Source of the DNA: Notospermus geniculatus
Lineage: Eukaryota > Nemertea > Pilidiophora > Heteronemertea > Lineidae
DNA: 64,000 nt
NCBI GenBank assembly: GCA_002633025.1
Contig: NMRB01000010.1
Span: 943,503 to 1,007,502 of the forward strand
Direction of reading: 5' to 3'
Within the stretch, counting starts at the first letter, position 1. Every line of letters begins with the position of its first letter. Positions 1-13,400 of the stretch are shown piece by piece. Both the position numbers and the translations under genes were made by a program. The notes under the pieces are model-generated. The model saw only the letters and a program-made list of their open reading frames with translations. It was not told where the DNA came from and searched no databases.

Positions 1-689
1 GGGAAAATGTCAAAACAAATAGCACAGCAGGAAAGAGCTTGAAAAACCTTTTAAAATGATACCAAGATCATGTATATAGGTTGAGTATTAAGAAAGATAC
101 AGCATTTTGAAATTTGCAAAACGTCCTTACTTTTGTCCTTTGTCTTCTATAGAAACTAGAACAAAAGATGTGACCGAAAACAGAAATTTATTCACATTTT
201 TTTGTGTTACTTTTTTATCTATGGGGCTATTGCCTTGAAATTTTCAGTAAATACTCCTTGCATAACCCTCTACCTGTTATCACCAAAAACAGTCAGATAC
301 ATAAGTAGTCAGTGATAATTAACCACTAATTACCTAATTAGTATAGCTGAAAGTGCTCATTTCGTTAAAAACAATTACCTTGACATCATGAAACCTTCAA
401 GAATCATATATTTACAAAATACAACACTATTGTGTAATAAACATCATAATTAATTTATATATCAAATGTGAAAGCGTTATGACGCTTTGTTTTGCCAAAA
501 TTCCCGCTTGAATTGGAACTTTCAGGTCAGACACGGAAATTTGATGACGACAGAAAATCATGTTATGACCATTCAATTCACTTGATATTTCGCACAGTGG
601 TAGTCTAGTATCTACAATAACTGTTTATTGTACTGTGGAGATAGCCTTTACTCATCTTCAGCAAAACAAATCATGACTTTGATGACCAA
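1..689. other. intergenic, no gene recognised
   Basis: AT-rich sequence without a recognisable coding exon, RNA gene or element on either strand. Confidence 0.5.
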
Positions 690-900
690 AAACTTCGGGC
701 GTCGAGCTCACACACTTCGGGAAATCGGCCACGAAAAATACGAAAACGAGGCTATCTAGGGGGCTTCCCCTGTACGTCACTGGCGTGACTAGTCGGAATT
801 CCGCCCCACTGACCAATGCGAAGCATTTATTTGAGGGTATCTCCCGTCCTAGTCGCCAAAGCTCAGCAACGACTCTGGAGCCAATATGGCGGCCGGTGAA
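690..900 (+). promoter_or_regulatory. candidate promoter / first non-coding exon of the TMEM63-like gene
   Basis: A locally CpG-richer stretch in AT-rich surroundings. At 881-894 it contains CCAATATGGCGGCC, matching the YY1-type initiator (AANATGGCGGC) common just downstream of animal transcription starts. It is followed by a possible splice donor, GCCG|GTGAAT, at 895. It lies 3.5 kb upstream of the first coding exon on the same strand, so it could be a 5' leader exon. No transcript evidence; assignment to the gene is inference. Confidence 0.3.
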
Positions 901-3900
901 TCGCGAGATCGTCACATACTTACCTACCGTCACATGATTAAAACAGAGATTTAGCAACATTTATTTATTCACAAATTGTCCCGCCTGGCCACATTCCAAA
1001 CTTAAATACGATAAGAGAACCCACTTCTTGTCAGCTATCTGTGGGCTATCTATGTCTAGCCTAGCCTAAATGTTGTCGTGTGCAGTTGCACACTCAGTGC
1101 ACACGACATGCATGATGAAGTGTGCATCGTGCTGTACATTACTAAGGCCATATTCTAAATCGTACATTACTCGTTAGATTTATATACATCTGGGGTAAGT
1201 TGAGCACCTTACTAATCTATACCCATTTAATCATTTATTTAACCAAAAATTGGAGAAGAAACAACACAACAGACCTAGTTTCGACGACTTTTTTTGTAAA
1301 AAAACATCAAGGTGAGCTGTTAATGGGCGCAGCCATGTTGGATCTCTCAACCTTGTTCCCAGTGTTGAAGGTGTCAGTATGCACACATTCAGCATGCAAT
1401 GTACTGAACACTGAACTTGCTGAAACCTCACCATCAGCTGCTATTCACCATGCATGCCATGTTCACTGACATGACTGACATTTTGACTCGTTTACTTCCC
1501 CAAAAAGCTTGAGAAGCAAGGTGATAATTCGTCCATTTCTGCTCACAGGAGATGAATTAAGGCAAACATTAATCTGGGTAACTGTATGACTTGAAAAGAT
1601 TTCAAAAAAAGCAAAGAAAAGTGTGATTAGAAGATGCTTGTCCAAGGAAGATGCAAGGAGACTGCATGCAACTTTGGAGGACTCCTCCAAGATGCAACTA
1701 ACTGGCAATCATCATTTTATTATCAACTGATCAATGCATGGGGATGAATAGGCCTAATGAACATGATGAATGGGAATGGCCAATGCAAACATCATGCATG
1801 TCATGGGTGGGATGGGGATGGCAAACTCCAAACACATAGGCCTAGGCCTAATGAAACTGTGTGTGTGGGGGGGGCAAGCATGTTTATAGAAGTATAAATT
1901 GTTATAATTGCTTGAGACTGGATCTGGGCGGAGATTTTGCATATCTGACTGATGTTGACACAGAGACAGTAGGCCCCTAGAGATCCAAACTTCGTCAGCG
2001 TCATACAGATGGCAGCACTGGGGGCAGGAGCGAGTTTGCACGTTTTTTGGGCAGGGCGGTTGAAAAGGAAGGGCAGGGGGCATCGGGCAACAATTTTTTT
2101 GGGGGCAGGGCACAATTCTAAGTTATTTTTTTAAGGCAAGGCGTGGCACCCTTCTGGAAATGCCTAGCTATGGGTCTGACAATACATGTACGGTAGGCAG
2201 TGTTCTCCAACTCCACTGCCTACCTGCCAACAAGACTTAGGGCAAAAATAGCTTCCACATTTAAAAAACAAGACCTTTTAAACCTCTGAAATGCAGGATA
2301 TTGCATCTCAGTTATCTTTTGTCATATTTTCTGCAGTAAGTCCCTCCCCCGACTCCCCTTTACAATGACTGAATGAGACCCGCATTACGCATTCGCAATT
2401 CCTGCCTTGTGGCGTGTTGTAGGCCTACCGCCAAGTCAAACCGTGGAAAGTTGGAGAACACTGGTAGGCCTATCATGCCTAGGCCTATGTGATGAACTCA
2501 CATCTCTACTCATGTCTTCTGCTGGCATGGCACTGCCCTCTCCCGCACGGCACGGCTAGTTTAGGCTGGACTGTCATAGTTGTCTCTCCACTCTACTGTC
2601 ACCATGCTAGGCCTACATCCTTGCATGTCACTGTCAGACTGTGACTGTCTTAATACTAATTTGAGCCAAATGGCTTGGGGCCTAGGCCTAGGCCTAGGCC
2701 TATGCACTATCATGACTAGGCCTATGCTGCCTGGCTACTCAGACTAGGCCTACGGTACATGTAGGTACGCGAGGCCCAGCGTTACCTCTGTCTGCTGAAA
2801 ACAACAGAATTTGTTTCCCATTATTCAGAGCAGCTGAAATTGAATTATGATACATGTAGGCTTAGGCCACGAGGCTTATTAGTAATCAAAGGAGACTGCA
2901 TCAACCTGGGACATCTGGCAAGTCATGAAGTTTGCAAGTGGATTTTCCTGAGCTGTGGATTAGTGAGAGTACATCAGAGGTATTGGTTTCACTTTCAAAA
3001 GCTCCTCCCCGTTGTAAAGTGCCCAAAGGTTTGGTGATAATTGTTATCACCAGAGGTCTTTAGTGGTTGATTCAATACACTGATGTGATCAGTTGCTACA
3101 AGTACATCGAGACAGTGTCTGCATAACTGATCTGATCGCTGTGGATTGCAGTATTGTAGTTGTATCATATGCACAAATATTGGATAGCCTATCGTATGCT
3201 GCTGCATGGTTTGATGGCTTGAATAACGGATTTCTCTACAGAAATTCTTTGTTCATTGGATTTGCTCTCTGTGGAAAAGGTAATGTACACTGACTGTAGG
3301 GAAATTTGGTCTTAAATAATGCCCACCGTAATGATGGTTCCAGTGTCTGCTTATCAATGCAGGTGCAGTTGGTGAATTACTTCCATTGTATTTTGACCTT
3401 TGTAATATGGTTCCTTGTAGTCCAAAGCCAGTTCATTGCTGACAATGTCATATTCTTCCTGTGTACAATGAATGTGTTGTTGATTAAAAATATCACACTG
3501 GTATTGCACCTGATAAACAATTTTATGATATATACTTCAGAGACGTTATGTCATTCTTAGTCATCATGGTCATGACATGACTGAGTCACGCTGAACTTAA
3601 GATTGCTACTGTTCAGGGCCTACTTTAACTTTAAGGCCAGATAATGCCAAATGATAGTGTTTGGAAATGGAAGCTGTATCTCAAGTTTGCAGAATGAAAT
3701 GCTTGACATTTTCCATTGGAGTGCTGTCAAGCAACACTATATCGTCTATACTGGTAGCACATCTAATTTGTCCAGGTGCAAAATTCATGTTCAGCATGAT
3801 CTGATTTAAATAATGATGAGATGCACGTCATGTGTGTGGTGTTATTGCATCATGTCAACAATTCATATGGAGCTCGCTTATCATCATGTGCATGTTACAT

Positions 3901-4285
3901 GAAAACGATTGATCGTTCATGTCATTTATTCATCTTGCAATAATCTGGACAATCTGAGCAGAATATTGCCAGCAGCCATGCATGCAGTTTACCATTCATG
4001 CCATTAGTATACTATTTTAGGTATGGCCAAAAGGCATTATTGATCCCATTCATTGTCCATCCATCCACTGTTATAGCCAAAAGCTCATACTATGAAATAT
4101 TGCTTTGTCTTCGATCACAATGAGGAAGACTTGCTGGAGATGGAATAATCTTTTGATGTATGTCAGATGTATCACTGCTTTATGGATACATGTAGCATTC
4201 GCTGACAGTTCCTGAATCCTGAAACATTCTGAGTTTCAGACCCAGGGCAGCTCATGATCAATTGATCAATGTTCTTTGTTACTTC
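901..4285. other. upstream / first-intron region of the TMEM63-like gene
   Basis: No coding exon recognised. Between about 2180 and 2780 and at scattered places the sequence is rich in AGGCCTA words. At 2679-2704 there is a short tandem run of CTAGGC units. There are G-rich stretches near 1866-2110. Open frames here are short and have no family resemblance. A splice acceptor TACTTCAG ending at 4285 could open the leader exon that carries the start codon. Confidence 0.4.
2679..2704. repeat. short (CTAGGC)n tandem run
   Basis: About four consecutive copies of the 6-mer CTAGGC/TAGGCC, read directly. It is the densest point of an AGGCCTA-rich stretch. Confidence 0.75.
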
Positions 4286-4362
4286 AGTTTCCAATGGCAT
4301 CACCGTGGTGAAGATCATCCCTTCAACAAGAGGGTCAAACAAGTGGGAGTTGAGATTTTGCC

Positions 4363-4536
4363 ATGTCTACCAACACCACATACGCTCCCAATACTATTCC
4401 CCCATTCCCACTTCACCCAGCCAACCAGCATCAGATAAAATGTGATCGTTTCTACTCCCAAAATAAGACGCACTTTATCTATGGAGGATATGAGGGAATC
4501 CCGGAAACATTGCTTGTAAATGTTATCGCTTGGCTG
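4363..4536 (+). CDS. TMEM63-like exon 1
   Basis: Starts at ATG 4363 ([10 protein letters not shown]...) and ends TGGCTG|GTGAGT. Encodes 58 residues: a short extracellular N-terminus with an NTT glycosylation sequon, then [11 protein letters not shown] and the start of the first membrane helix (NVIAWL). The ATG was chosen because it heads the only open frame that continues in phase into exon 2. Confidence 0.9.
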
Positions 4537-7442
4537 GTGAGTAACACTAAGAGTTCATGAGAGAAGGAATGTTGAGAGTTGCAAAAGTTCACTTCCGTCC
4601 TATGCAGACTATTGGAATGGAATTCACATTGTTGTTATAATGCTTGTTGAAGTGCATTCTGCAGGTGTAGATACCTTGATTGAAGATTGCTCCACAGCGT
4701 TGCTTTGCCCTTGGTGTTTGATCTCAGGCTTGGGGTTACAGCATCACTCTATCAAGATGGAAGCCACACCTGTGAAAAAAAATAGTATGAAGGTACTGTC
4801 AGTGCTTTATTACAAGGCCACTGACTGGTAGGCTACATGTATATGGAAAAGTTTGGGTGTTGAGATGATTAGGTCTGAACTTACAATGATGTAGCCAACT
4901 TGGAAAGAACTTGATTTTAAATTCACATGCACTTGCTTCCTTTCTTATTTCAGTGCTTGTTGATTGGGTTTTCAATCCTTCGAAAAATAGCCTGGGATTA
5001 TGGTCGGATAGCCCTGGTCAGCAGAAATGAGGATAGGTGAGATTTTTGTCCACTTTTACTGATGACTGTGTCGTATGTTAGTCACTTTATGGGCTTTTTT
5101 AGGTCTACTTATTTGGCATGAATTGAAGTGTTGACTTTATTGATGATTTCAATCAAAGGTACCGGTAATGTTGTTTGCCTTTGATAATAAACAAGAAGTC
5201 AATCTCCAGAATTCACGAATTCACGAATTCACGAATTTTTTGTGTGTCAATTTTGTGCTTTTCTGTATCTTGTTTGCCTTTGACACAAGTTTAGAATTCA
5301 GCTCCAACAGATGTTCAAAAGGGCAGTCATTATTGGGATGTTTTTGATCCATATCTAGAAATACAGCAGTTGCATTTTGAAAAAGGACTCTAAAATAACT
5401 CTATAGTACGTTTAAGTCATCTGGAGCTCGATGGGCGGACCTTCGGTTGTCAGGCAGACCTTGGTATTGTTGGTGAAGTCTGGCTATTGACATGCGTTTT
5501 ATTGACAGGACACTTCCAGCCAATCCCATGCCTGTGCCTGTGTTCAATTTCAAATCAAGGTCTAGTTGTATGTTCAATTTCAAACCAAGGTTCAACTGGT
5601 TAGAAAACAATGTGCGTTGGACCGTTTAGAGTAAACCCTAAGTTCATTGTGGTCTGGTTACTAAGGGTTTGATTGACATATGCCCATCGAGCTCCAGATG
5701 ACTTAAACGTACTATAGTGTTATTTTCATGATCTATGCATGTTTCAAAGACGAAGTTAGTAAATCATAAGTACATGTATAAATGAGGAGGAAGTCATTTC
5801 ATGGTTGTTTGGCTGGTCTCAGATCTCATCATGTGCACGTTGTCCAGTGTAAATGCACTACAAAACTTGAAGTAAAAGCATTTGCTAGCTTTTATGAATA
5901 TCAGCCAATAACCGGCATTGTAACGTTTTTGCTGGCACCTCTTGGCTGAAGACACCAGTGTGCTGGGCTCAGATGTTGCCAGTTCTAAAGTTGCCAAATG
6001 ATGTACTTTCTCTTGCCATCTACACTTGCATGAAATCTTTTAGCTAGCACCTACTAGTACATCATTGAGTGTGAACATGTCTTGACTAGGCAACGTCTGA
6101 CTCAAGGCATTTTCTCAAAACATTTGGAAGAACAACGCATTGAATTCTCCAATGAACAGTACATGTACTGTATGATATGTTGTCTATAAACTACGACTTC
6201 CAGATAAAATTTATTCATTACAACCTATTCATAGCTCCCATACATACAGATATTGAACACTTATGTCACATGCCCACGAGTCGACATGATAATTGATATG
6301 TGGGTAAAATTGCTCTACTATAATTTTTACATTCCCGCACTGTAATACCAGTGCTTGCCATTCCCTAGTGTCACTTAGTAGTCTGCAGTGTTGATGATAG
6401 TTTTATGATGAGATTATGCTGCATTTTGTTGACTGATTCATTGGGAGTAAGTCCCTATGGTGTGACACATTCAATAGTCTGTAAATTGAAGCAGTAAGCC
6501 CTCAAATGTTGCATCCCAAATAGAATGAGCGCGGTCGTGTAAGCACTCTATTTGTTGTACAGCACAGGATAGTCTCGTTGTTGGTCACACTGCATTCATC
6601 GCCCTAGACCTGTATCTGCAGTCATGCAGTTTTGTGTAGAAGCCACTAAGTATTGATTTGGCATTTGGGCCATGCATGCACAGGTTGTACCATGCAGTAC
6701 GTGGAGCGTATGTGCAATAACAATGCATTATCGCATCAATAACACGTGAATTATAGATTGTGGAATGGTCCCGGGTTTGAATGTGACGCAACTTGAAATA
6801 GCCTTGAGTAGCTTTGTGAAGCGCTGCAGCGGTGAAGGAGAAGACACTCAGCGGTAGATGGTGGATTGCCAGTCCTCAGACCATCCTCCTTGCTGTGCCT
6901 GCATCAGTTGTGTCGTTTTAACAAGACAGGGCCGTGTTTAGCTTTTTGGTCCTGAGGGGGCAAAAGCCTCTCTGGGGGGGGGGNTCTGGGGGGGGGGCAA
7001 CTGCCCCCCTAGCCCCCCACTAAATACGGCCCTGCAAGAATCGAACAAGAACCGTGTCTGTATCTAGGCAGTTGCATGTCTTCATGTCCTTATCCCATCA
7101 CTAGAGCGTCCATTGTTGAAGTTACCACGTGAGGCCTTGGAGGCATGATTACCATGAATACATAAAAAACAATTTGATTGCAAAGATGGCGGTTAATTAC
7201 CAAGCGACCGCGATTCAATCCTCTTCCTGCTATTGATCGTGAACTTTCAGGTTGAATTCGACGAGCAATGTGGTTTGATTTTCTTGAGATTTGTTGAGGT
7301 ATTCAATCAGCCGATGATTGATTTATTGATTGGCTGAGTGGTAATCTTGTTGATTCAGACAGACACTCGGAGGCCATGGTGATGAGTAGCCCTAATTAGA
7401 CCTCGGATCACCAGGATGAATGGCAACAGCTATTCACTCTTT

Positions 7443-7473
<31 letters not shown>

Positions 7474-10400
7474 AACTCTCTCCCGAAACCTTCCTGGGCA
7501 GGGTTACTGCCAGGATTTTTTTCCAGGGTACGACCTGTAAGGGGGGATTTCAAAAAAAAAATTTTGAAAAAAAAATTTAAAAAAATTTTGTTTTTGAAAA
7601 AAAATTTTTTTGTTAATAATGGCCTCCAGAGTCATTTTTTACACTCCAAAATGCAAAATTAGTCTTCCTTCTGCATGAAAGTTGCATTTGAAATGTAACA
7701 AATTTAAGGAAAACATTACTGAAGTGATTTTTTCAGGGTACTATATCGTACCCTCAAATTTCTGTAGGGTACTATATTTGTACCCAAAGTACCCTCTGGC
7801 GGGGACCCTGCTGGGGAAGACTTGGAGCACCTCAATCAGTGGATCACTTGATCCTTTCAGACCAGTTGAGTTGAGAGTACAAAGTGGCAACTCGACTAGG
7901 AATAGGAGCAGTCAACCACGCCTATTGCCAAAAGATGGCAGCAAAGTTCTAGCAGACCAATACCGGTACACAAGAAAATCCGCGTGATTGATGCTCGATC
8001 AAGAATGAATGGGTCCGCTATATGCATTGAATTGGGCCGTAGTGACACCTATTGGTCAACTCACTAACAGCTCCTATTGAACCCTCGGTCTCCTGGTCAC
8101 GAGTCTGACACTCATACCACTGCTCCACCTTGCTCCCTGTTACCATGTTTACCAAAGAATTGAGCCAGATTTTTCTATCATCATTCATCATTAAGTTTGT
8201 AATCTTTCATGTTGTTTCATCAGCAGACTTGATCTCAAGCACCTTCCACAGCAATTTATCAACAGCAATCTTTATATAACGAGCATCATTGCTACTCACT
8301 GATCAATGCCATTGGACTACCATGTCATGAAACAACCCATTAGGCTCCTCTAATCATTGCTACACCTCAAAGTGTTGGCATCAAAATCCAATATGTCATC
8401 TATGAATAACCATTAGAAATACAAGGAGCTTTGGCTGCAACTCAGAAACCATTAATTTTGTCATTTTTATACGGATTTTTGTCTCATGATCAACGCTTTA
8501 ATGCCAACAGAAAAGAAGTATGCTATGAAAGATTTCTCGAAAAGACGGGTATCAGAATAATTTGCTTCCTGATTCATCGTGAGGATAATATTTATTTGCT
8601 CTCCTCTGTCTTGCATTGACCTGACTGATCGGATGGCTGTATAAAAAACTCACCAATTACGTTAACTCAGTGGTGTGTATCCATTATAAATTATTGCAAT
8701 TGCATGGGAGACTTGGTTGTCACCAGCAATTTCCAGGAAACTCTCTCAATTCATGACATGTAAATGCAATTATGAATAGGAAGTGCATTGGGGATGACCA
8801 GAACATTGTAGCTCCCACTTTGAAAAAATCATGTGGTGTGTACACTCTCATATTAATGGATTGGTCGAATGGAAAGGTTGTAGTTCATGCAATGCCAATC
8901 GATAAGTGACCCAGTTGGAACATCCCTGTTGGAGATTGCAACTGACTTTGATAACCACGAGTCAAATGTCAGAATCAGATGTCACTTTTTGCTGAAACCT
9001 CATCCTGAGGCGAACAGATTGGTTCTTAATGCTCATTCGCACGGTACTTGGGTAAAATCCAACATTCTTTGCTGTCCCCAACCCTGGTTATGATAACGGC
9101 ATACCTGCTTCAATGCTGCACCATCCTAATACCACAAGATTATTCCCCTCAGCTAGCGCTACAGTCACTTACTATAGAGATAACCAGTGATGGATTGAAC
9201 CATTAACGTCTCTCCAAATTGCTTGAGGCATCTGATAGTTTTCACTGATCCCCAGAACATCACGCTTGTGACATATCCGTTCGTGGTAGGAAGAACCGTG
9301 CATTTTCATTAAAATTCCTGCTGCAGTCATCTCTTGTGAGCATAAATTGCATAATGTGCCTTGCGTGACTGATATTTTTTAAAATTTCCTGCTCAAGTTA
9401 TCTGTTGGAATTCCCTCTTTTCTCTACTAGACTTACCTAGGGATGGAGAGTCCAGTTTAAAAATAGACCGTATGTTATCATTTTCCATATTATAAATGAT
9501 AAATTGACCAGATTAATCATGCAACTGTTGTATTTCTTGAATGAAACATCATTATCAAATGCCCTTGTCCTGAAATTAATACAGAAAGTAAACCATTCTG
9601 AGCGGAAGCTGGGTAATTGAGGTGATTTTTCCATTGTCAGCAATCAACTTTTGTATATTGTATACTGTTTGCATTCTAAAGGAGGCTAGAGTGGAACTCT
9701 AGATACTTTTACAGGAACAATGTATCTCTTTATTTTACTTCTTTTGCCTTCTTTAGAAAACCGTGATTTATTTTTTGTAGTGTTAATTTCACTAATCTTT
9801 GTAACTTTGTGTTCATTTCAGGAGAAGTCTTTTGTATGACACATCAAGATACAATGTGTATGAGTTCTTTTATTTCTGTTTAGTTACCTATTAACAGTAA
9901 AATTTGGTTATGGGTTCAGTTCCTACTAACTCCCTATCCAACTGAGTTACAAATAGCACAAATTCTGGTTATGGTGCTTTGTCTGAACTGCTTACAATAA
10001 CTATAAGAGGTAGTGTTTACTCTCCTCTTCTAAAAAATGCCTTTCTTAATTTTGTTCTTGGAACCTCTCACATTTCTAACTCTCTTTACAACCTGGTTTG
10101 AGAAGTCTTCTGCTATGAAGGGTTGATACTTTGGTGTCGGTGTAAATGCTTTGGAAACATTGCACCTGAAGCAGACTTTAACCTTTGATTACTGACATGT
10201 TCCTTCATCTTGCCAACTCCAGATTCCTATGTTTCTGTTTCCATCCTGTGCAACCATTGCTTGCTTTTAAACTCAAGATTGTCCTTTTCAGAAGGTGGAA
10301 GGTCATACTACATGACACATCTGGCTTTCCTGCGGGGGATACTCTGCTTTGCTGCTTGCTTAAATCAGTTTTTCAAAGATTTTGCAATAAAACTCATTTT

Positions 10401-13400
10401 GTCGTTCAATAGGAGCAGTCAGGCACGTGTATTGCCAAAAGATGGCAACAAACTTCTGGCGGACCAATACACAGGAAAATCCACGTGATTGGTGCTCGAT
10501 CAAGAATGAAGGGGTCCGCTATATGCATTGAATAGGAGCTGTCAGTGAGTTGACCAATAGGTGTCACTACGGCCCAATTCGATGCATATAGCGGATCCAG
10601 TCATTAATGATCGAGCACCAATCACGTAGATTTTCTTGTACATTGGTCCGCTAGAACTTTGCTGCCATCTGTCAGCAATATGCGCGGCTGACTGCTCCTA
10701 TTGGGCCGTAGTGACACCTATAGAGGCCTTGCAAATGATGTCACAAGCTGCCATGCTGGGAGCACATGCTGCAGAGGCGCAGCGAAATGAGCCGTGCATG
10801 CCCCAATGACGTTACGTCAAACAATGGCGTGGCACACTTCACGCAGGTCACGTCACGGTCGGCTCACACCTCTGCGCCCTGTGCCCTCCAGCATGGCCAC
10901 CAGGATGACGTCATTGCAAGGCCTCTATTGGTCAACTCACTGACAGCTCCTATTGGAGAAATGTGACTTGTTCCCATCCTCCCATAGGTCTGCAGTTTAC
11001 TCCTCTACATATACATCAGTTTGTTCTTGAGCAATGACCAGAAGGCAAGCAACAAGTCACAGTGTTGGAGGATGACCAAATTATTAGGCCTATACTGCGG
11101 GCTTTGTGCAGAAGTGGCTTGTCTTTAGGATTTTCTAATACTGGTACATTTTTTATTGCTGAGGCATTTCATACCATATTTGGCAGTAAATCCCTGGGCC
11201 CGTATGCATAAAGGTGGAATAAGCTTATTCCAGGTTTAACCTTATGTTATAACGTGAAGTTACACCTGGAATAAGTATGCATAAAGGTGGAATAAGCTTA
11301 TTCCAGGTTTAACCTTATGTTATAACGTGAAGTTACACCTGGAATAAGCTGGTATTCCACCTTTATGCATACGGACCCTGTAGTTTTCTGCTGCGCTCCT
11401 CCATAAACAGATGCATCTGACACAATCGCATTGCAATCTGGACAAGTGTGTGGATGTCTTCCATCATATTGTCACTTGTCATGTGATCATGTTCGATGCT
11501 TATTGAATTGAGCATTTCTCCAATAGTAATCTCAGCACTACAGTATCTACTATGGATCAAAAACCATTAGATCAAAACAGGTTTTTGTTCCCAATAGATT
11601 TCTATCTGGTATTATTATTGACGTTTCTGATCAATACTTTGATCTTTTTCGATTAGTCATTCAGAAAGTAAGGTTGATATTGAATTATATTTGGTTTCAT
11701 TGATCGCATCTTTTTAAAAATTGGATATTTTGTTTTGTGTGAGACAAATTATTTCATTGCCAGTGGGTTGGTAGTTGAATAGTAAGATGTACATTGTTCT
11801 TCAGCATGTCACATTCCTGATACCAGTCATTCTCCAGCACTGTGATTTGTTCCTCTCTGCTCTGTCAGATGCTGATGAACATTACAGTCTGTAGGAGGAG
11901 TTGAAGCCATAAACCTTGCTGATGGAGGATGGGTGGTGGTGAACCTCATTTATTTAGCCTGAAGCTGGTAGCAACATATGGTTAACCAGTGATCTCTGCG
12001 AGCCACGTGTATGAGCTAAAACCTGCATGCACCTCCTCTCTGCTCCTTCTACAGCATCAACCTGGCTCACAGACATGACTTCTAGTCTTGCAGACATGAA
12101 TTTCTATGTCTGTGCTACCAGGTTTAGAAGCTGATGTCAGTGAAATTATCTCACATACATGAAGTGTGCTACCAGCTCCAGAGGCTGATGTCAGTAACAT
12201 GATCTCACATACATGAAGTGTGCTACCAGCTTCAGAGGCTGATGTCAGTACATGATCTCACACACATGAAGTGTGCTACCAGCTTCAGAGGCTGATGTCA
12301 GTAACATGATCTCACATACACGAAGTGTGCTACCAGCTTCAGAGGCTGATGTCAGTAACATGATCTCACACACATGAAGTGTGCTGCCAGCTTCAGAGGC
12401 TGATGTCAGGAACATGATCTCACATACATGAAGTGTGCTGCCAGCTTGAGCTTATAACTATGTCGTCGTGTAGATGAACCAGAGACGTGCGTAATTTCAG
12501 ACACGGCGAATCCTTAGAAATTCCCCCGATAGGCTCAAATTACCATTCTAGACCACATCTCGGACCGTCTGAAACCCTGTGACTAACACCAGAGATCTTC
12601 CGAGCATTGACATGCTGATTACCTTGCCTCCCGCCATCGACTTACGAGTGAACGCGTCTATCCAATATGTAACAAATCAAATTTATCAGTCTGGCGTCTG
12701 TGTCCCATTTTCTAAGGCAGTGTGTACTCTGTTTAACAAGAGTGGCGATAACTCTTCAGCCTGATTACCGTAATCATCATCAAATCCCAAGGGGTTTGCT
12801 TTCATTCAAAGAAATGATTCGGGCTCTAGTTGGCTTACCGCAACGATATATTGGCGTCATAGGATTCCAGGTAACGCATGGTCTGCTTGCCTATATTATT
12901 AGAATGGAGGGATATTCCCGCAGTGTGGGCTGATGGTGCTGGTATAGTATTGATCCTAATGATCCGAGATGGCATGGGCCCAAGCTTCATTAAATATAAT
13001 ACAGGTGTCGCACAACAAACTGGATTAGTGAGTGGGGTTGAATAGCAAGCAAGTCCAGTACCATCATGTACCATCCATTTGTTCCTATACCAATGATTGA
13101 AATGGTGCAAAGGATCAGCAGCTATGACGGATGCCTGCCAAATCCGGACCACCGGTCCGTCATGACCCCATATCTATGGTTGAAATCAACAGCCCAATTT
13201 AGAACTTCTGGGAGACTATGTTCGTGTCCACTCCTTCATAATTTTGATATGCTTACCGGTAGCTGCCATTAGCTGAGCAATAGTTAATACATGTACATGT
13301 TTGCCTGTATCATTACATGAAGTTGATGGACTGGTTATACCATAAGTTTGTCCTTCTGGTATATTTCTCTAGTATAAGTAATCAGTGAGCCTTGTTCCAG

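Noticed and set aside
658-960. 100-codon open frame on the minus strand over the CpG-richer upstream region
   Set aside because: No recognisable domain, no splice continuation found, and it overlaps a better-supported promoter-like stretch.
1754-2115. Overlapping proline/cysteine-rich minus-strand frames
   Set aside because: Low-complexity translation of G-rich sequence, two overlapping frames, no domain.
12108-12450. Regular 54-bp repeats resembling a CRISPR array
   Set aside because: Units are contiguous without unique spacers, and the context is a eukaryotic intron; it is a minisatellite.
12835-13152. minus-strand open frame repeated at 24053-24427, looking like a conserved gene pair
   Set aside because: The two are identical only because they lie in the large duplication. 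There is no family resemblance, and in this near-identical block similarity is no evidence of coding.
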